Both the position numbers and the translations under genes were made by a program. 64,000 nt of DNA from Anaerolineales bacterium (GTDB lineage: Bacteria; Chloroflexota; Anaerolineae; Anaerolineales; Villigracilaceae), in the NCBI GenBank assembly GCA_015075725.1, contig JABTTV010000001.1, positions 124,001 through 188,000 on the forward strand, written 5' to 3'. Below, in pieces: positions 59,052-64,000 of this stretch. Each line of letters begins with the position of its first letter. Position 1 is the first letter of the stretch. The notes below the pieces were generated by a model. The model did no database searches, was not told the origin of the DNA, and saw only the letters and a list, made by a program, of their open reading frames with translations.

Positions 59052-60158
59052 ATGTCCGCACAAATTGAAATCATGTTAATCGCATCCATCGTCGCCGTCA
59101 CATGCTCACTGCTTGGCGTCTTCCTTGTGTTGCGCCGCATGGCAATGATGAGCGACGCCATCAGCCATACCGTGCTGCTTGGCATCGTCATCGCGTTCTT
59201 CATCACCAAAAGCCTCACATCGCCGTTGTTGCTTGTGGGCGCGGCGCTGATGGGTGTCATCACCGTCAGCCTGGTGGAGTTGCTCAACCGCACACAACTT
59301 GTGCGCGAAGACGCTGCCATTGGCTTGGTCTTTCCCGCCATCTTCAGCGTTGCGGTTATTCTCATTTCGCGCTTCGCAGGCGACGTACATCTCGACACCG
59401 ACGCCGTATTACTTGGCGAGCTTGCCTTCGCACCGTTCAACCGCATTAAGTTGTTTGGGCTCGACCTTGGCCCCGAAGCGCTTTACACCACCGGCGGCAT
59501 CCTCGTGCTCAACTTGATCTTCGTGATCGTCTTTTACAAAGAACTCAAACTCGCCACCTTCGACCCCGCCCTCGCCGCCGCGCTTGGTTTTCTGCCCACC
59601 GTCATTCACTACGCGTTGATGACCCTCGTTTCACTCACCGCCGTCGGTTCGTTCGACGCCGTCGGCTCGGTGCTCGTGGTCGCTTTCATGATCGCGCCGC
59701 CCGCCGCCGCATATTTATTGACCGACCGCCTCTCACGTATGTTGGTCTATTCCGCGCTCATCGGAGTCTTCTCCGCCATTAGTGGATACTGGCTCGCCTA
59801 CATTTTGGATGCTTCCATCGCAGGCTCGATGGCGACGATGACCGGCGCTTCTTTCTTAATCTCGTACCTGTTTGCCCCCGATCGCGGACTCTTAGCCCAG
59901 GCCCGGCGCCGCCAAAACCAGCGCATCGAGTTCGCACTAACCATGCTGACGATGCATATCGCCAATCACACCGCTGCGCAGGAAGCTGAGATCGAGAACG
60001 AGGTCATCCACCTCAACGAACATCTCAAATGGACTCCGCAATTCGCCATGGAAGTGGTCGGCATTGCCGAACGCAACGACCTGGTGACCCAGAAGAACGG
60101 AGTACTTACCCTCACAGAAAGCGGATTAAGACGGGCAAATCAGGAATTCAGCAACTAA
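59052..60158 (+). CDS. Metal ABC transporter permease with C-terminal extension (TroD-like)
   Basis: 368 residues, ATG 59052 with GGAGG before it, overlapping context with the previous stop by 2 nt. It has RRMAMMSDAISHTVLLGIVIAFF, TFDPALAAALGFLP and DAVGSVLVVAFMIAPPAAAYLLT, the same signatures as its partner. About 90 C-terminal residues (RIEFALTMLTMHIANH... then QFAMEVVGIAERNDLVTQKNGVLTLTESGLRRA) again look like a winged-helix. It closes the 7-kb operon. Confidence 0.88.
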   Translation: MSAQIEIMLIASIVAVTCSLLGVFLVLRRMAMMSDAISHTVLLGIVIAFFITKSLTSPLLLVGAALMGVITVSLVELLNRTQLVREDAAIGLVFPAIFSVAVILISRFAGDVHLDTDAVLLGELAFAPFNRIKLFGLDLGPEALYTTGGILVLNLIFVIVFYKELKLATFDPALAAALGFLPTVIHYALMTLVSLTAVGSFDAVGSVLVVAFMIAPPAAAYLLTDRLSRMLVYSALIGVFSAISGYWLAYILDASIAGSMATMTGASFLISYLFAPDRGLLAQARRRQNQRIEFALTMLTMHIANHTAAQEAEIENEVIHLNEHLKWTPQFAMEVVGIAERNDLVTQKNGVLTLTESGLRRANQEFSN

Positions 60159-60170
60159 CCTCGATCACGC

Positions 60171-60206
60171 ATAAGACCTGTCAAAAATCATATTGACAGG
60201 TCTTAT
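60171..60206 (+). repeat. REP-related palindrome / terminator after the import operon
   Basis: ATAAGACCTGTCAA and TTGACAGGTCTTAT, a perfect 14-bp inverted repeat with an 8-nt loop, sharing AGACCTGTCA with the REP family. Its right arm carries the TTGACA used by the promoter of the next operon. Confidence 0.75.
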
Positions 60207-60242
60207 ATTTGCCATTAATATATGAATACTTGTTCATATATT
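60193..60242 (+). promoter_or_regulatory. Promoter and SmtB/CzrA-type operator of the export operon
   Basis: TTGACA (60193-60198), 17 nt, TAATAT (60216-60221). A perfect 10-bp inverted repeat with a 6-nt centre (AATATATGAA, TACTTG, TTCATATATT; 60217-60242) covers the -10 and start region. This matches ArsR/SmtB operators with TGAA...TTCA. The ArsR gene starts at 60248, so the repressor would regulate its own operon. Confidence 0.78.
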
Positions 60243-60247
60243 CAACC

Positions 60248-60538
60248 ATGAAATTAACTGAACTCAAAGCCATCAAACTTGCTGAGCTCTTCAGCGCACT
60301 CAGCGACGCGAGCCGTATCCGCCTCATTGCCCTGCTCATGGACGGTGAAATGAGCGTCCGCGCCCTTGCGGATAGACTCGGCATGACCGAATCCGCCGTC
60401 TCCCACCAACTGCGCGGACTGCGCCAGATGCACCTCGTCCGCGCGCGCAAAGCGGGCAGGCAGGTCTTTTATTCGATCGACGATGATCATGTCTCACGGC
60501 TGTTCACGCTTGGGCTCGATCACGTTCAGCACGGATAA
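60248..60538 (+). CDS. ArsR/SmtB-family metal sensor with alpha-5 (zinc-type) site
   Basis: 96 residues from ATG 60248. The HTH is SVRALADRLGMTESAVSHQLRGLRQMHLVRARKAGRQ. The end DDDHVSRLFTLGLDHVQH holds D79-x-H81-x10-H92-x2-H95, the alpha-5 site of SmtB/CzrA, which responds to zinc and cobalt. No cysteine site (ArsR-type CVC) is seen. It sits between an operator and an exporter gene, so it is expected to derepress export when the metal is high. Confidence 0.9.
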   Translation: MKLTELKAIKLAELFSALSDASRIRLIALLMDGEMSVRALADRLGMTESAVSHQLRGLRQMHLVRARKAGRQVFYSIDDDHVSRLFTLGLDHVQHG

Positions 60539-60542
60539 ATCG

Positions 60543-61484
60543 ATGCATTCTAATTTTCATACCCATTCCCATATTAGCGACCTTGCAACACAAACCACCA
60601 AACGCCTCACCCTTTCGTTGATCCTGACTGCGGCGTTCGTGGTCATTGAAGTCGTCGCGGGCATTTTCGGCAACAGCCTTGCGCTGCTCACCGATGCCGC
60701 CCACAACTTCACCGATGTGATCGCGTTGGGATTAAGCTGGTACGCACTGCATCTCGCCACAAAACCCGCCCACGCAGGCAAGACCTTCGGCTATCACCGC
60801 GTTGGGATTCTCGTCGCCCTGATTAATTCCACAACTTTGATTCTGATTGCGTTCGGGATTTTCTTCGAAGCCTACAAACGCTTCATTACCCCGCCTGAAG
60901 TTGACTCGACCCTCCTGATCGGAGTCGGCGCTGTGGCGTTTATCATCAACCTCGTCACCGCCCTGATGGTCAAAGAAGGCAGCGAACATGATCTCAACTT
61001 GCGCAGCGCCTTCCTTCACCTGATGGGAGACGTCATGTCCACACTTGGGGCGGTCATTGCAGGCATTATCATCGCCTTCACAAAATGGAACTGGCTCGAC
61101 CCATTCGTCAGCGTGTTGATTGGCACATTCATCCTGTACAACGCCTGGGGCATCCTCAAGCAGACCATTCACATCCTGCTCGAAAGCACCCCCGAAAACA
61201 TTGATATGATCGAGATGGTTACAGATATTCGCAAGCTGGATGGCGTGCATGACATCCACGATTTGCACGTCTGGAGCATCAGTGAAAATCTACGAATGCT
61301 CACAGCACACGTTGTGATAGATAATATGTCCATCGGCGAAGGCGTTTCGATTCAACAAAATATAAATGAACTACTCGCTCATACCTACAATATACAGCAC
61401 GCCACCCTGCAAATGGAATGTGATTGCTGCAGCAACGGGTTGCTCTACTGTGAGATCCGCGAAAATCACCACGAGCACGTGTAA
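60543..61484 (+). CDS. CDF-family cation exporter (CzcD/ZitB-like)
   Basis: 313 residues from ATG 60543, right after the sensor. Six helices with the paired transport-site motifs (DAAHNFTDV and HLMGDVMST, HxxxD type) and a cytoplasmic domain (DGVHDIHDLHVWSISENLRMLTAHVVID). His-rich ends (HSNFHTHSH; ENHHEHV) bind metal. It exports Zn2+ or related divalent cations by proton antiport. Confidence 0.93.
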   Translation: MHSNFHTHSHISDLATQTTKRLTLSLILTAAFVVIEVVAGIFGNSLALLTDAAHNFTDVIALGLSWYALHLATKPAHAGKTFGYHRVGILVALINSTTLILIAFGIFFEAYKRFITPPEVDSTLLIGVGAVAFIINLVTALMVKEGSEHDLNLRSAFLHLMGDVMSTLGAVIAGIIIAFTKWNWLDPFVSVLIGTFILYNAWGILKQTIHILLESTPENIDMIEMVTDIRKLDGVHDIHDLHVWSISENLRMLTAHVVIDNMSIGEGVSIQQNINELLAHTYNIQHATLQMECDCCSNGLLYCEIRENHHEHV

Positions 61485-61492
61485 GGCTTCTA

Positions 61493-63589
<2,097 letters not shown>

Positions 63590-63718
63590 ATTCATTACAA
63601 AAGGCGTGGGACCGTGAAATAAAGGGATTTACGATTGTCTCAAAATGGACTCGGCATTTAGTTTCACCGTGAAAATGGATTAAAATATCCTGGTTGAGAA
63701 AAGATCGAGAATTTTGAT

Positions 63719-64000
63719 ATGTGCGATATTAATTACAGGATAATTGCTTTATTCCTTATTTGTACTGTGACGCTCGGGTGTTCTGCACCATCAAGTCCAC
63801 AAATGACTCCTACATCCCATCCAACGATAACAGGACCCACACCCATCTCCACCACAATAACACATGATCCCGTAACACCCATACCTCTTTCGCTCGATAA
63901 TGCCCTTTATGTAAGCACAACGGGACATGATTTAAATCCTGGCACCCAGGCCCTCCCCTGGCAGACCATGAAAAAAGCCGTGGAATCGTTACAACCTGGC
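63719..64000 (+). CDS. Right-handed beta-helix lipoprotein, N-terminal part (3' truncated by window)
   Basis: 94 residues before the window ends. A signal peptide ends in VTLGC (lipobox), then a Thr/Pro-rich linker and LYVSTTGHDLNPGTQALPWQTMKKAVESL, the opening of DUF1565-type or pectate-lyase-like parallel beta-helix proteins. Probably a surface protein acting on polysaccharide. It lies alone, 129 nt after the ATPase; no strong promoter is seen. Confidence 0.7.
   Translation, partial: MCDINYRIIALFLICTVTLGCSAPSSPQMTPTSHPTITGPTPISTTITHDPVTPIPLSLDNALYVSTTGHDLNPGTQALPWQTMKKAVESLQPG

Overview
The window looks like a chromosomal segment of a member of the Chloroflexota, most likely class Anaerolineae. 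This is inferred from gene content and style: a fused MFS/spermidine-synthase protein, a Gls24-nusB-tatA-tatC string, ExoD and DedA membrane proteins, many lipoproteins, and dense small palindromic repeats lying between genes and sometimes inside them. Housekeeping genes are moderately GC-rich; two tracts (about 35.4-36.3 kb and 45.7-47.2 kb) are visibly AT-rich and look acquired. I saw no rRNA, tRNA or CRISPR.

Layout. 0-5 kb: end of a sensor kinase, its LuxR-type regulator, two tiny membrane proteins, a transposase-derived protein and two membrane genes. 5-8 kb: fabG, a Gls24-family gene, nusB, tatA, tatC. 8-16 kb: a large glycosidase-like lipoprotein, then a leftward block (VanZ, ExoD, DedA, S9 peptidase, mnmA). 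16-21 kb: an amidohydrolase with an oligopeptide-type ABC transporter. 21.5-26 kb: a five-gene cluster of a TIM-barrel protein, LuxS, a sugar-phosphate cyclase, UbiG and a UbiA prenyltransferase, which resembles a variant of the ebo cluster. 26-33 kb: a VWA lipoprotein, a GH13 glucosidase, and alaS with what appears to be an alanine-rich leader peptide and attenuator. 33-37.5 kb: a MmeI-like restriction-modification gene and a REP-associated tyrosine transposase, both invaded by palindromic repeats. 38-43 kb: a CHAT protease with a lipoprotein and a small membrane protein. 45.6-48.3 kb: small genes separated by integron attC-like sites, with no integrase. 48-52.8 kb: a YfcC-like carrier, a lipoprotein, an ATP-grasp ligase and a SIS-domain protein.

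52.8-63.6 kb is a metal-homeostasis island. A consensus promoter carrying two DtxR-type palindromes precedes a likely 7-kb operon: a membrane protein, a DtxR regulator, an ATC-hydrolase-like protein, two methyltransferases, and a TroA-type binding protein with its ATPase and two permeases that carry C-terminal extensions. A second promoter with an SmtB/CzrA-type palindrome precedes an ArsR regulator, a CDF exporter and a P-type ATPase. Import and export of transition metals are thus placed side by side under two metal sensors. The window ends in a truncated beta-helix lipoprotein.

The most unusual points are the putative alaS attenuator, the LuxS/UbiG/cyclase/prenyltransferase cluster, the REP family that has entered its own transposase and the neighbouring restriction gene in frame, the GTAG-tagged repeats that supply the stop codons of two genes, the integrase-less cassette array, and the three-gene CHAT locus.
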